In this document: positions 17,191 to 25,941 of the stretch, one piece after another
Numbering within the stretch: position 1 is the first letter of the stretch
Layout of the letters: each line of letters begins with the position of its first letter
NCBI RefSeq assembly: GCF_900094795.1
Contig: NZ_FMBC01000046.1
Span: 1 to 37,149 of the forward strand
Source: Kosakonia oryziphila
Lineage (GTDB): Bacteria > Pseudomonadota > Gammaproteobacteria > Enterobacterales > Enterobacteriaceae
Length of the DNA stretch: 37,149 nucleotides
Direction: 5' to 3'
The notes under the pieces: model-generated
Told to the model about the DNA's origin: nothing
Database searches by the model: none
What the model saw: the letters and a program-made list of their open reading frames with translations, nothing else
Made by a program: the position numbers and the translations under genes

Positions 17191-18492
17191 ATGAGCCAGG
17201 GAATCAACAACGAAATGGCGGCCAGCAAGAGCCGCCGGATAGTGAAAAAATTACGCTGGTGGATGCTGGTGCTGTTTTTATTCGGCGTGACGGTGAACTA
17301 CATCACCCGTAACTCGCTGGGCATTCTGGCACCGGAACTGAAAACCAGCCTCGGCATCACCACCGAACAGTACTCCTGGATTGTCGGTGCCTTTCAGCTC
17401 GCTTACACCATTTTCCAGCCGCTGTGCGGCTGGCTGATTGATGTTATCGGCCTGAAAGTCGGCTTTATGGTGTGCGCCATTATCTGGGCGCTGGCCTGTA
17501 TCTTCCACGCAGGCGCGGCCAACTGGGTGCATCTGGCGATCCTGCGCTTTACCATGGGCGCATCGGAAGCCGCTGCAACACCAGCGAACGCCAAAACCAT
17601 TGGCGAATGGTTCCCGAAAGCGGAGCGGCCTGTTGCTGCGGGCTGGGCAGGCGTTGGCTTCTCAATTGGCGCGATGCTGGCACCGCCGATTATCTACTTC
17701 GCTCATGCCTCGTTTGGCTGGCAAGGTGCGTTTATGTTTACCGGCGTGCTGGCGCTGGTGTGGGTGATATTGTGGTGGGCATTTTACCATAATCCGGATA
17801 AACACCCGAACCTGAGCAAGGACGAGCTGGCCTTTATTCAACAAGATCACGAACCACCGGCGGTGAAACTCCCCTTCTTCACCGCGCTGAAAACCGTATC
17901 GAAAAACAGACGCTTCTACGGTATTGCCATTCCCGCTTTCATGGCGGAGCCCGCGTGGGCAGTGTTGAGTTTCTGGGTGCCGCTCTATCTGGCGAAAGAG
18001 CACGGCATGGATCTGAAGCAGATTGCTATGTTCGCCTGGCTTCCGTTCCTCGCCGCTGACCTCGGCAGCGTGGCAAGCGGTTATCTGACCAAACTCTATA
18101 CCCGCTGCTTTGGCTGCACTCGCGTTAACTCGGTAGTAGCCAGCTCCGTGACCGGCGCATTCCTGATGATTTCACTGGCTGTGGTCGCTATTACTCGCGA
18201 TCCCTACATCACCATTGTGTTGATTTCGATTGGCGGTTTTGGCCACCAGATCATCTCCTGCATGTTGAGTGCGCTGGTGGTCGAGTCCTTCGATAAAGGG
18301 CAGATGGCGACCGTGAACGGCATGCGCGGCTCGGCGGCGTGGATCGCCAGCTTCCTCTTTTCACTGTTGATCGGCGTAACCGCCGACAAGATTGGCTTCA
18401 ATCCGCTGTTTATTGCCATGGGTTTCTTTGACCTGATTGGCGCTCTGTTCCTGGTGACATTTATTGCTGAACGTCGCGCTAAACGCGCCTGA
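17191..18492 (+). CDS. MFS transporter, anion:cation symporter (ExuT-like) family
   Basis: A 433-residue inner-membrane carrier with about 12 predicted helices. The first helix follows a basic cytoplasmic start (SKSRRIVKKLRWWML). It resembles ExuT, the hexuronate transporter, throughout: VNYITRNSLG after helix 1, the helix 2–3 loop LIDVIGLKVGFMV, EWFPKAERPVAAGW, and AEPAWAVLSFWVPLYL in the second half. That family imports organic anions such as hexuronates, galactonate and glucarate by proton symport. GGAG lies seven bases before the ATG. The GH31 gene follows directly, so the imported compound is probably a glycoside, perhaps an acidic one. The exact substrate cannot be read from sequence. 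Confidence 0.88.
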   Translation: MSQGINNEMAASKSRRIVKKLRWWMLVLFLFGVTVNYITRNSLGILAPELKTSLGITTEQYSWIVGAFQLAYTIFQPLCGWLIDVIGLKVGFMVCAIIWALACIFHAGAANWVHLAILRFTMGASEAAATPANAKTIGEWFPKAERPVAAGWAGVGFSIGAMLAPPIIYFAHASFGWQGAFMFTGVLALVWVILWWAFYHNPDKHPNLSKDELAFIQQDHEPPAVKLPFFTALKTVSKNRRFYGIAIPAFMAEPAWAVLSFWVPLYLAKEHGMDLKQIAMFAWLPFLAADLGSVASGYLTKLYTRCFGCTRVNSVVASSVTGAFLMISLAVVAITRDPYITIVLISIGGFGHQIISCMLSALVVESFDKGQMATVNGMRGSAAWIASFLFSLLIGVTADKIGFNPLFIAMGFFDLIGALFLVTFIAERRAKRA

Positions 18493-18507
18493 TTGTGGAT
18501 CGTTGAA

Positions 18508-20874
18508 ATGAAAACGCTGAAGAACTGGACGTTACAAAAACAGGCAGCTAACCACGTTGAGTTGCTGGTGGATGGGCAACACACCTTGTGCCTGTATGTG
18601 CTGGAAGAACATCTGTTTCGCGTGCTGCTGAAACGCAAAGGCGAACTGGCACTGGACAGAACCTGGAGTATCGCGCCGCGTGAGGATGTACCGTGGGAAG
18701 GCCGCTCGCGCGAAGAGTTGTCGGGTTTCACCCTGCCCGCCTGGACGCTGACGCAGCAGACCGACACGCTGGTACTGGAAAGCGCGAAGCTACGTGTGAC
18801 AGTTCATCAGCTGCTGTGGCTGGAGTGGCACTACCGCGATGACGCGGGCGAGTGGCAGTGGCTGGCGAGCGATCGTCCTACCAGTGCCTATCTGGTAAAC
18901 GCGCACGGCGACGGCGTGGCGCACTACCTCAGCCGTAAAAAAGAGGAGCGCTTTTACGGTCTCGGCGAAAAAGCAGGCAACCTGCAACGTAACGGCCAAC
19001 GCTATGAAATGCGCAATCTTGATGCAATGGGATACAACGCCGCCAGCACCGATCCGCTGTACAAGCACATTCCCTTTACCCTGACGCGCCGGGACGATAT
19101 CAGCTACGGCCTGTTTTATGACAACCTCAGCAGTTGCTGGCTGGATCTGGGTAATGAAATCGATAACTACCACACCGCTTACCGCCGCTGGCAAGCCGAA
19201 GCCGGTGATATCGATTACTACATTTTTACCGGCGCACGCGCACTGGATGTGACTAAAGCGTTTGTCCGCCTGACAGGGAAAACCCTGTTTGGGCCGAAAT
19301 GGAGCCTCGGTTACAGCGGCTCGACTATGCATTATACCGATGCGCCGGATGCGCAAAATCAGCTGATGAACTTTATTCGCCTGTGCGAAGAACATGCGAT
19401 TCCGTGCGATTCATTCCAGCTCTCGTCCGGTTATACCTCAATTAACGGTAAGCGCTACGTCTTTAACTGGAACTACGACAAAGTGCCGCAGCCGAAAGTG
19501 ATGAGCCAGGCGTTTCACGATGCCGGGCTGAAGCTGGCGGCGAATATCAAACCCTGCTTGTTGCAGGATCATCCGCGCTATAACGAAGTGGCGGAGAAAG
19601 GCCTGTTTATTCGCGATTCGGAATGCGACGCGCCTGAGCGTTCAAGCTTCTGGGACGACGAAGGTTCTCATCTCGATTTTACTAACCCGCAGACCGTTGC
19701 CTGGTGGCAGAACGGTGTGACCACGCAACTACTTGAGATGGGGATTGATTCCACCTGGAACGATAACAACGAGTTTGAAGTGTGGGACGGCGAAGCGCGC
19801 TGTCAGGGTTTTGGCCGCGAAATCGCCATCAAACATATCCGCCCGGTGATGCCGTTGCTGATGATGCGCGCCTCAATGGAAGCGCAGCAGCGTTTTGCGC
19901 CGCAGAAACGCCCGTATCTGATCTCCCGTTCCGGCTGCGCGGGAATGCAGCGCTATGTGCAGACCTGGAGCGGTGATAACCGCACCAACTGGGATACGCT
20001 GCGTTATAACACGCGTATGGGTGTTGGCATGAGCCTTTCCGGGTTGTATAACGTCGGTCACGATGTTGGCGGTTTCTCCGGCGATAAACCGGATGCGGAA
20101 CTGTTCGTTCGCTGGGTACAGAACGGCGTGATGCATCCGCGCTTTACCATCCATTCATGGAACGACGATCATACGGTGAACGAACCGTGGATGTACCCGG
20201 CAATTACGCCAGCGATCCGCAGCGCCATTGAGTTGCGCTACCGCCTGTTGCCCTATCTCTACACGCTGTTGTGGCAGGCGCACGCCGACGATGAACCGAT
20301 GCTGCGCCCGACGTTCCTTGACCATGAGCATGACCAACAGACGTTTGAAGAGTGCGACGACTTCCTGCTCGGTCGCGATATTCTTGTCGCCAGCGTGGTT
20401 GAACCCGGCCAGCGCGAACGCCGCGTGTGGTTGCCGGCCAACGACAGCGGCTGGTATGACTTTTACAGCGGCGTCTGGTATGCGCCAGGCCAGTGGGTAA
20501 CGCTGGATGCACCGCTGGAAACCCTGCCGCTGCTGGTTCGTGCCGGTGCCGGATTGCCGATGAGCGAGCGCATCTCGCATGTGGATGCCAAAGCGGATAC
20601 CACCCGCGAGCTGAAACTCTTCCCGGTAAAAGGTACGGGGCGTTCTCACGGCCTGCTGTTTGAAGATGATGGCGAGTCCTGGGGATATAAAGACGGTAAT
20701 GCGCTGTGGCTGGAGTGGGAAATGGTTTGCAGCGGCAGCACCGTGGATTTACAGGTGCGCACCCGCGGTGATTACCGCCCGGCCTGGCAGTCGCTGAAAG
20801 TGACACTGCCTGTGGGAGATAAACGCCAGTTATTGATTAATGGCGTGGCAGCAAACGAGTGGGTGTTTAGCTAA
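18508..20874 (+). CDS. Glycoside hydrolase family 31 enzyme (alpha-glycosidase)
   Basis: A 788-residue cytoplasmic (no signal peptide) retaining alpha-glycosidase. An N-terminal beta-sandwich contains FYGLGEKAGNLQRNG, typical of GH31. In the catalytic barrel the nucleophile is Asp419 in STWNDNNEFE and the likely acid/base is Asp490 in WSGDNRTNWDTL. A C-terminal domain contains LPLLVRAGAGLP. The WNDNNE form is like alpha-glucosidases and unlike the KTDFGE form of alpha-xylosidase YicI. I use the ATG at 18508; a TTG at 18493 abuts the transporter stop but has no ribosome site. It forms an operon with the ExuT-like transporter. Substrate unknown; an alpha-glucoside or uronate-containing alpha-glycoside is possible. 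Confidence 0.9.
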   Translation: MKTLKNWTLQKQAANHVELLVDGQHTLCLYVLEEHLFRVLLKRKGELALDRTWSIAPREDVPWEGRSREELSGFTLPAWTLTQQTDTLVLESAKLRVTVHQLLWLEWHYRDDAGEWQWLASDRPTSAYLVNAHGDGVAHYLSRKKEERFYGLGEKAGNLQRNGQRYEMRNLDAMGYNAASTDPLYKHIPFTLTRRDDISYGLFYDNLSSCWLDLGNEIDNYHTAYRRWQAEAGDIDYYIFTGARALDVTKAFVRLTGKTLFGPKWSLGYSGSTMHYTDAPDAQNQLMNFIRLCEEHAIPCDSFQLSSGYTSINGKRYVFNWNYDKVPQPKVMSQAFHDAGLKLAANIKPCLLQDHPRYNEVAEKGLFIRDSECDAPERSSFWDDEGSHLDFTNPQTVAWWQNGVTTQLLEMGIDSTWNDNNEFEVWDGEARCQGFGREIAIKHIRPVMPLLMMRASMEAQQRFAPQKRPYLISRSGCAGMQRYVQTWSGDNRTNWDTLRYNTRMGVGMSLSGLYNVGHDVGGFSGDKPDAELFVRWVQNGVMHPRFTIHSWNDDHTVNEPWMYPAITPAIRSAIELRYRLLPYLYTLLWQAHADDEPMLRPTFLDHEHDQQTFEECDDFLLGRDILVASVVEPGQRERRVWLPANDSGWYDFYSGVWYAPGQWVTLDAPLETLPLLVRAGAGLPMSERISHVDAKADTTRELKLFPVKGTGRSHGLLFEDDGESWGYKDGNALWLEWEMVCSGSTVDLQVRTRGDYRPAWQSLKVTLPVGDKRQLLINGVAANEWVFS

Positions 20875-20880
20875 AATAAG

Positions 20881-20913
20881 CCGGATGGTGCAGTTTCACT
20901 GTGCTAATCCGGC
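20881..20913. repeat. REP-like palindrome after the GH31 gene
   Basis: A hairpin starting CCGGATGGTGCAG and ending GCTAATCCGG, followed by CCTATAA. It lies directly after the GH31 stop and may mark the 3' end of that transcript. Confidence 0.6.
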
Positions 20914-20930
20914 CTATAACGCATCATAAT

Positions 20931-21053
20931 TTACCTAAGTATTTCGCGTTGCAGGAAGGCGGCAAGCCTGAGTATCCCCGGGAGCTTACTAAAGTAAGTG
21001 ACCGGGGTACGAAGGTGCAGCCAACACACCTGCAACGTGAAAGACGACGGTAA
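20931..21053. repeat. Full-length ERIC (IRU) element
   Basis: A 123-bp imperfect palindrome bounded by TTACC and GGTAA. The core GAGCTTACTAAAGTAAGTGA and the flanking TATCCCCGGGAG are the conserved centre targeted by ERIC-PCR primers, and the arms contain GCAGGAAGGCGGCAAG and GCAGCCAACACACCTGCAACG. It lies between the convergent GH31 and ybiT genes, ending 2 bp before the ybiT stop. Confidence 0.9.
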
Positions 21054-21055
21054 AT

Positions 21056-22648
21056 TTATTCGATACCTTGGCTGCGCAGATAATCTTCATAATTACCGGT
21101 GAAATCCACCACGCGCTGCGGCGTAATCTCAATCACACGGGTTGCCAGCGAGCTTACGAATTCACGGTCGTGAGAAACGAAGATCAGCGTGCCCTGATAC
21201 ATCTCCAGTGCCATATTCAGCGACTCAATGGATTCCATATCGAGGTGGTTGGTCGGTTCATCCATCACCAGAATATTCGGTTTTTCCATCATCAGCTTAC
21301 CGAATAGCATACGGCCCTTCTCACCACCGGAAAGCACCTTCGCCGGTTTCTTGATATCGTCCTGGCTGAACAGCAAACGACCGAGAATACTACGCACCGC
21401 CTGCTCATCATCGCCTTCCTGTTTCCACTGGCTCATCCAGTCGAAGACGGTCAGATCGTTATCAAAGTCTGCGGCATGATCCTGCGCGTAATAACCGATG
21501 CTGGCATTTTCAGACCATTTCACCGTTCCGTTATCCGCTTGCAGATCGCCGACCAGCGTTTTCAGCAGGGTGGATTTACCCACGCCGTTAGTACCGAGTA
21601 CCGCTACCTTCTCGCCCACTTCCAGTAGCAGATTGAGGTTTTTAAACAGCGGGCCGTTATCAAAGCCTTTGGCCAGTTGCTCCACTTCCAGCGCATTACG
21701 GAACAGTTTCTTGTCCTGCTCGAAGCGGATAAACGGGTTCTGACGGCTGGAAGCTTTCACCTCATCCAGTTTGATCTTATCAATCTGGCGGGCGCGGGAC
21801 GTTGCCTGGCGAGATTTCGAGGCGTTGGCGCTAAAGCGGCTGACAAAGGATTGCAGCTCGGCGATTTGCGCTTTCTTCTTGGCGTTATCCGCCAGCAGAC
21901 GTTCGCGCGCCTGAGTTGCCGCGGTCATATACTCATCATAGTTACCCGGGTAAACGCGTAGCTCGCCGTAGTCGAGATCCGCCATGTGGGTACACACCAT
22001 GTTGAGGAAGTGACGGTCGTGCGAAATGATGATCATAGTGCTGTCACGCTCGTTCAGCACCTGTTCCAGCCAGCGAATGGTATCGATGTCCAGGTTGTTG
22101 GTCGGTTCATCGAGCAGCAGAATGTCCGGGTTAGCGAACAGCGCCTGCGCCAGCAACACACGCAGCTTCCAGCCTGGCGCCACTTCGCTCATCGGGCCAT
22201 AGTGTTGTTCAACCGGAATCCCAACGCCGAGCAGCAGTTCGCCCGCGCGCGCTTCAGCGGAGTAGCCATCCATTTCGCCGTACAGCACTTCAAGATCGGC
22301 CACTTTATAGCCGTCTTCTTCGCTCATCTCAGCCAGGCCGTAGATGCGATCGCGCTCCTGTTTCACGTCCCACAGTTCTGCGTGGCCCATGATCACCGTG
22401 TCGAGGACACTGAACTCTTCAAAGGCAAACTGATCCTGGCGCAGTTTACCGATACGCTCGTTTGGATCGAGAGAGACGTTCCCCAGCGTCGGTTCTAAAT
22501 CACCGCCGAGGATCTTCATAAAGGTGGATTTTCCGCTCCCGTTAGCGCCGATCAGGCCATAACGGTTGCCGCCGCCGAATTTAACGGAAATATTTTCGAA
22601 CAGCGGCTTGCTGCCGAATTGCATGGTGACGTTGCTGGTGACTAACAC
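21056..22648 (-). CDS. ybiT: ABC-F family ATPase YbiT
   Basis: A soluble ABC-F protein with two ATPase domains and no membrane part; this family acts on the ribosome. The 530 residues equal E. coli YbiT. Walker A motifs are GANGSGKS (near residue 34) and GTNGVGKS (near residue 351). The P-site tRNA interaction motif linker carries the charged stretch [18 protein letters not shown]. Walker B motifs [11 protein letters not shown] and [11 protein letters not shown] are both intact. The start is a GTG at 22648 with AGGA seven bases before it, and gives [12 protein letters not shown]. In E. coli it lies beside ybiU; here the LacI–MFS–GH31 cassette and an ERIC separate them. Confidence 0.95.
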   Translation of the reverse strand: MLVTSNVTMQFGSKPLFENISVKFGGGNRYGLIGANGSGKSTFMKILGGDLEPTLGNVSLDPNERIGKLRQDQFAFEEFSVLDTVIMGHAELWDVKQERDRIYGLAEMSEEDGYKVADLEVLYGEMDGYSAEARAGELLLGVGIPVEQHYGPMSEVAPGWKLRVLLAQALFANPDILLLDEPTNNLDIDTIRWLEQVLNERDSTMIIISHDRHFLNMVCTHMADLDYGELRVYPGNYDEYMTAATQARERLLADNAKKKAQIAELQSFVSRFSANASKSRQATSRARQIDKIKLDEVKASSRQNPFIRFEQDKKLFRNALEVEQLAKGFDNGPLFKNLNLLLEVGEKVAVLGTNGVGKSTLLKTLVGDLQADNGTVKWSENASIGYYAQDHAADFDNDLTVFDWMSQWKQEGDDEQAVRSILGRLLFSQDDIKKPAKVLSGGEKGRMLFGKLMMEKPNILVMDEPTNHLDMESIESLNMALEMYQGTLIFVSHDREFVSSLATRVIEITPQRVVDFTGNYEDYLRSQGIE

Positions 22649-22796
22649 AGAGGTATCCTGAAATATGTGACAAACACCCTATTATGCCACAATTCCGAAT
22701 TAGTTTCCTGTCCGCTGTCAGACCACTAAAATGCAAGTAAAGGGAAAAAAGTGTGATTTCGTACACATCTGAATTCCCTGAAAGCCGGAATGCACA

Positions 22797-22802
22797 TATA
22801 AT
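22797..22802 (+). promoter_or_regulatory. -10 element of ldtB promoter
   Basis: A perfect TATAAT 53 bp before the ldtB start codon. The -35 region (TTCCCT at 22774–22779) is poor, so an activator or another sigma factor may be needed. Confidence 0.4.
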
Positions 22803-22855
22803 CCGCTTCCTGCATTCTCAACCCAACGGCCTGTGTGGCAAAAATCTCGCACAAA

Positions 22856-23776
22856 ATGAACATGAAAATAAAAACTCTTTTCGCGGCGGCTTTAGCTGTC
22901 GTGGGATTTTGCAATAACGCGTCTGCTGTAACTTATCCGCTGCCGACAGACGGTAGCCGTCTTGTTGGTCAGAACCAGGTCGTCACTATCCCGGAAGGCA
23001 ATACTCAGCCTCTGGAATACTACGCCGCTGAATATCAGATGGGTCTGTCCAACATGCTGGAAGCCAACCCGGGCATCGACGCCTACCTGCCGAAAGGCGG
23101 CACGGTAATGAACGTTCCGCAGCAGTTGATCCTGCCGGATACCGTTCATGAAGGCATCGTTATCAACAGTGCAGAAATGCGTCTCTATTACTACCCGAAA
23201 GGCACCCATACGGTGATCGTACTGCCTATCGGTATCGGCCAGCTCGGGAAAGATACCCCGATCGCCTGGACCACCAAAGTTGAACGTAAGAAAGCTGGCC
23301 CAACGTGGACACCGACCGCGAAAATGCATGAGGAATACATTGCAGCAGGTCAACCGCTGCCAGCAGTAGTCCCGGCAGGCCCGGACAACCCGATGGGTCT
23401 GTATGCGCTCTATATTGGCCGTCTGTACGCGATCCACGGCACCAACGCCAACTTCGGTATCGGCCTGCGCGTAAGCCACGGCTGTGTGCGTCTGCGTAAC
23501 GACGACATTAAATTCCTGTTCGAAAACGTGCCAGTCGACACCCGCGTACAGTTCATTGATGAGCCAGTAAAAGCGACCACCGAGCCGGATGGCAGCCGCT
23601 ATATCGAAGTTCACAACCCGCTGTCCACCACGGAAGCGCAGTTCACTGGCGGCGAAATCGTGCCGATCGCGCTGACCAAAGCGGTACAGACCGTCACCAG
23701 CCAGTCTGATGTGGATTCGAACATTGTTGATCAAGCGCTGCAGAACCGCTCCGGTATGCCGGTACGTCTGAACTAA
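22856..23776 (+). CDS. ldtB: L,D-transpeptidase LdtB (YbiS)
   Basis: A periplasmic YkuD-domain enzyme that attaches Braun's lipoprotein to peptidoglycan meso-diaminopimelate. The 306 residues equal the E. coli length. A signal peptide ends near residue 24 (NNASA), a LysM-like segment follows ([20 protein letters not shown]), and the YkuD domain has the catalytic Cys210 in [11 protein letters not shown] with His204-area motif [10 protein letters not shown] nearby. I chose the ATG at 22856 (MNMKIKTLF), since the upstream in-frame ATG at 22835 would put charged residues before the signal peptide. In E. coli ybiR lies next to it; here nine kilobases of accessory genes intervene. Confidence 0.95.
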   Translation: MNMKIKTLFAAALAVVGFCNNASAVTYPLPTDGSRLVGQNQVVTIPEGNTQPLEYYAAEYQMGLSNMLEANPGIDAYLPKGGTVMNVPQQLILPDTVHEGIVINSAEMRLYYYPKGTHTVIVLPIGIGQLGKDTPIAWTTKVERKKAGPTWTPTAKMHEEYIAAGQPLPAVVPAGPDNPMGLYALYIGRLYAIHGTNANFGIGLRVSHGCVRLRNDDIKFLFENVPVDTRVQFIDEPVKATTEPDGSRYIEVHNPLSTTEAQFTGGEIVPIALTKAVQTVTSQSDVDSNIVDQALQNRSGMPVRLN

Positions 23777-23789
23777 TCAGCGGTTTAAT

Positions 23790-23858
23790 GCCCGGTGGCG
23801 CTACGCTTACCGGGCCTATAAAACGCCCAGGCCGGATAAGGCGTCAGCCACATCCGGC
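23790..23858. repeat. Two REP units (BIME) between ldtB and gntR
   Basis: One hairpin is at 23790–23815 (GCCCGGTGGCG…TTACCGGGC) and the second at 23831–23858 (GCCGGATAAGGCG…CATCCGGC), the latter followed by a run of seven A residues. They separate the convergent ldtB and gntR-type genes and may act in both directions as transcript ends. Confidence 0.75.
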
Positions 23859-23865
23859 AAAAAAA

Positions 23866-24582
23866 TCACCCGTGATTGACCACAATGACCCCGCCGTGAT
23901 CGTAGCGATAATGGCAGTGGGCGTACTCCAGCGGCGTGCCGTCTTCCAGATAAATAACCTGCTCCACTTCCAGCACCGGATCGGTCTCTTCACAATTCAA
24001 ATATTGTTTATCCTCCGCCCAGGGTTTCAGCGCGCGCACAATGCGATACGAACCCATGATTTTCAGCGCCAGCTCTTCCTGCACATAGCGAAAGACGGAG
24101 CTTTCCAGATGACCGCGATTCAGCCCCGGCACCAGATTAACCGGCATCAGCGTAAACTCCAGCGACATCGGCTCACCTTCCAGCATACGCAGACGGATAA
24201 AGTCGTATACCGGATCGTCCGGCCCCACCAGCAGTGATGCCTGCTCTTTCTCACTGGGAAAACGCAGTTCGAAGCGGATGATTTTACTCGTCACCTCGCC
24301 AACGCTCTCCCAGGTTTTGGTGGCACCAAAATAGTCGCTACCGGGCAGATCCCAGCGCGACAACTGAAGAAAGTTTTTGCGGATGAATGTGCCCTGCCCC
24401 TGGCGGGTATAGACCAGCCCTTCAACAATCAGTTGGCGCATTGCCTGCTGGATGGTCATCCGGCTGGTATTAAACTCTGCCGCCAACGCAAATTGATCCG
24501 GTAACGGTGCGCTGGCAGCGTAGTGCTGGCTAAGAATGCGCCGCTTAATCTCGCGCGCAATCGTGATGTATTTTGCCACCAT
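23866..24582 (-). CDS. GntR-family (HutC/UTRA) regulator of beta-glucoside use
   Basis: A 238-residue regulator. The N-terminal winged helix-turn-helix contains PDQFALAAEFNTSRMTIQQAM, with the wing YTRQGQGTFI. The C-terminal UTRA domain ends with LEVEQVIYLEDGTPLEYAHC, the effector-binding part that usually senses a sugar phosphate. It is the last gene of the bglA–celB–gntR unit, 15 bp after the EIIC gene, so it would be autoregulated. Its likely operators are the two identical ATGACTAGTCAT palindromes before bglA. A likely inducer is the phosphorylated beta-glucoside made during PTS import. Confidence 0.87.
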   Translation of the reverse strand: MVAKYITIAREIKRRILSQHYAASAPLPDQFALAAEFNTSRMTIQQAMRQLIVEGLVYTRQGQGTFIRKNFLQLSRWDLPGSDYFGATKTWESVGEVTSKIIRFELRFPSEKEQASLLVGPDDPVYDFIRLRMLEGEPMSLEFTLMPVNLVPGLNRGHLESSVFRYVQEELALKIMGSYRIVRALKPWAEDKQYLNCEETDPVLEVEQVIYLEDGTPLEYAHCHYRYDHGGVIVVNHG

Positions 24583-24597
24583 AGCCCTTCTCTGTAA

Positions 24598-25917
24598 TTA
24601 TTGTATCCCATTGTTTTTTAAGGCCACTCTCTCGGAAATTTTGAGGAAAGGCAGGTAAAAGAATACACCAAAGACAATGATGATCAACTGCACCACCACC
24701 GCCCGCCAGTCGCCCGCCGTCGCCAGCCAGGCGCTGAGAATCGGCGGTGTAGTCCATGGGATCATCACCACGCAGCGCGACATCCAACCCAGCGTTGTGC
24801 AGAGCCAGGCAAACCAGATGCCAAGCGCCGGCAACAGCACAAACGGGATCATCAGCGGCAGGTTGAAAACGATCGGCAAGCCGAAAATCACTGGCTCGTT
24901 GATATTGAACAGCCCTGGCGAAATGGCGAGGCGCGCCACCTGCTTCGCCGATTGCTGTTTTGCAAAGATAAAGATGGCGAGCAGCAAAGAAATAGTACTG
25001 CCGGTGCCGCCAATCATGCCAAAGGTCGGAACGAAGATATTGTTGATAATATGCGGGATCGGCTGCCCGTTGGCGAAGGCCAACATATTTTCGTTGGTGT
25101 TGATCAGCAAGAGCGGCTCCAGGATCACACCGTTGACCACCGTCTGATGGATGCCCAGTGTAAACAGGAAGTTGCCGAAGCTATAGATAAACAGTGTGCC
25201 CGGCAGGCTGGTGTTGATCTGCCGTAGCGGTTGCTGGATAAGCGTGGTGATCAGATGGATCAAATCGGTGTGTAGCAGATTCGCCAGCAGCGCGGCAACG
25301 ATGGCAAACAGCGACAGGGTAATAATGGCCGGGATCAGCGAGGAGAATGATTGCCCTACTGCCGCAGGTACATTCTCACCCAGTGAAATTGAAAACCGTT
25401 TCACGCTGGCAACACGAATAAACAGCTCGGTGGAGAGCAGCCCGATAATCACCCCGGCAAAAATCCCGGTCGAGCCGATGTTAGTGAAAGCCAGCATCTG
25501 CGTCACGCTGACCGTGGCTTTTGCCCCCACCGGCACTACCTCAAGTTGCATCGGCATCATGATAATAAAGCTGGACAGTGCAATGACCACCGCCGACACC
25601 GGGTTAGCGAAGTTCTTATTCCGCGCCAGTGACCAGGCCGTCATCGGCGCGATCAGTAGCGCGGCAATATTCAACGTTCCGTTGATCACCGCTTCGCCCC
25701 ACACTTTAAAACGCGCCAGTGTCTCCCCTTCCAGCACCCAGGGGAAAATGACGTTGTTGATCAGCACCGCCAATCCGGCAAGGATGAAAATGGGCATCAC
25801 CGCCGCAAAGGCGTCACGCAGGGAACGCAGATGCACCTGGTTTGCCAGGCGGGCGGAAAAATCGACGAACTTATCGACAAATGACTGCATATTCGGCGTG
25901 ATTTTAGTTTCAGACAT
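24598..25917 (-). CDS. PTS lactose/cellobiose-family EIIC permease
   Basis: A 439-residue membrane component of a phosphotransferase system, like ChbC/CelB. It starts with the amphipathic segment MQSFVDKFVDFSARLANQVHLRSLRDAFAA split here at the family's usual position, followed by about ten hydrophobic helices. The family-typical region NINEPVIFGLPIVFNLPLMIP sits in the C-terminal third and forms part of the sugar site. It takes up and, with EIIB, phosphorylates a beta-glucoside. No EIIA or EIIB gene is in the window, so these must be borrowed from another locus. It lies between bglA and gntR on one transcript. Confidence 0.9.
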   Translation of the reverse strand: MSETKITPNMQSFVDKFVDFSARLANQVHLRSLRDAFAAVMPIFILAGLAVLINNVIFPWVLEGETLARFKVWGEAVINGTLNIAALLIAPMTAWSLARNKNFANPVSAVVIALSSFIIMMPMQLEVVPVGAKATVSVTQMLAFTNIGSTGIFAGVIIGLLSTELFIRVASVKRFSISLGENVPAAVGQSFSSLIPAIITLSLFAIVAALLANLLHTDLIHLITTLIQQPLRQINTSLPGTLFIYSFGNFLFTLGIHQTVVNGVILEPLLLINTNENMLAFANGQPIPHIINNIFVPTFGMIGGTGSTISLLLAIFIFAKQQSAKQVARLAISPGLFNINEPVIFGLPIVFNLPLMIPFVLLPALGIWFAWLCTTLGWMSRCVVMIPWTTPPILSAWLATAGDWRAVVVQLIIIVFGVFFYLPFLKISERVALKNNGIQ

Positions 25918-25941
25918 AGCACGGTCCTCTCAATCAATGCG

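Noticed and set aside
18493..18507. Upstream TTG start for the GH31 gene
   Set aside because: It abuts the transporter stop but has no ribosome site; the ATG at 18508 fits the family N-terminus better.
23790..23858. Possible CRISPR-like repeated hairpins
   Set aside because: The units are REP/BIME palindromes with no uniform spacers and no cas genes nearby.
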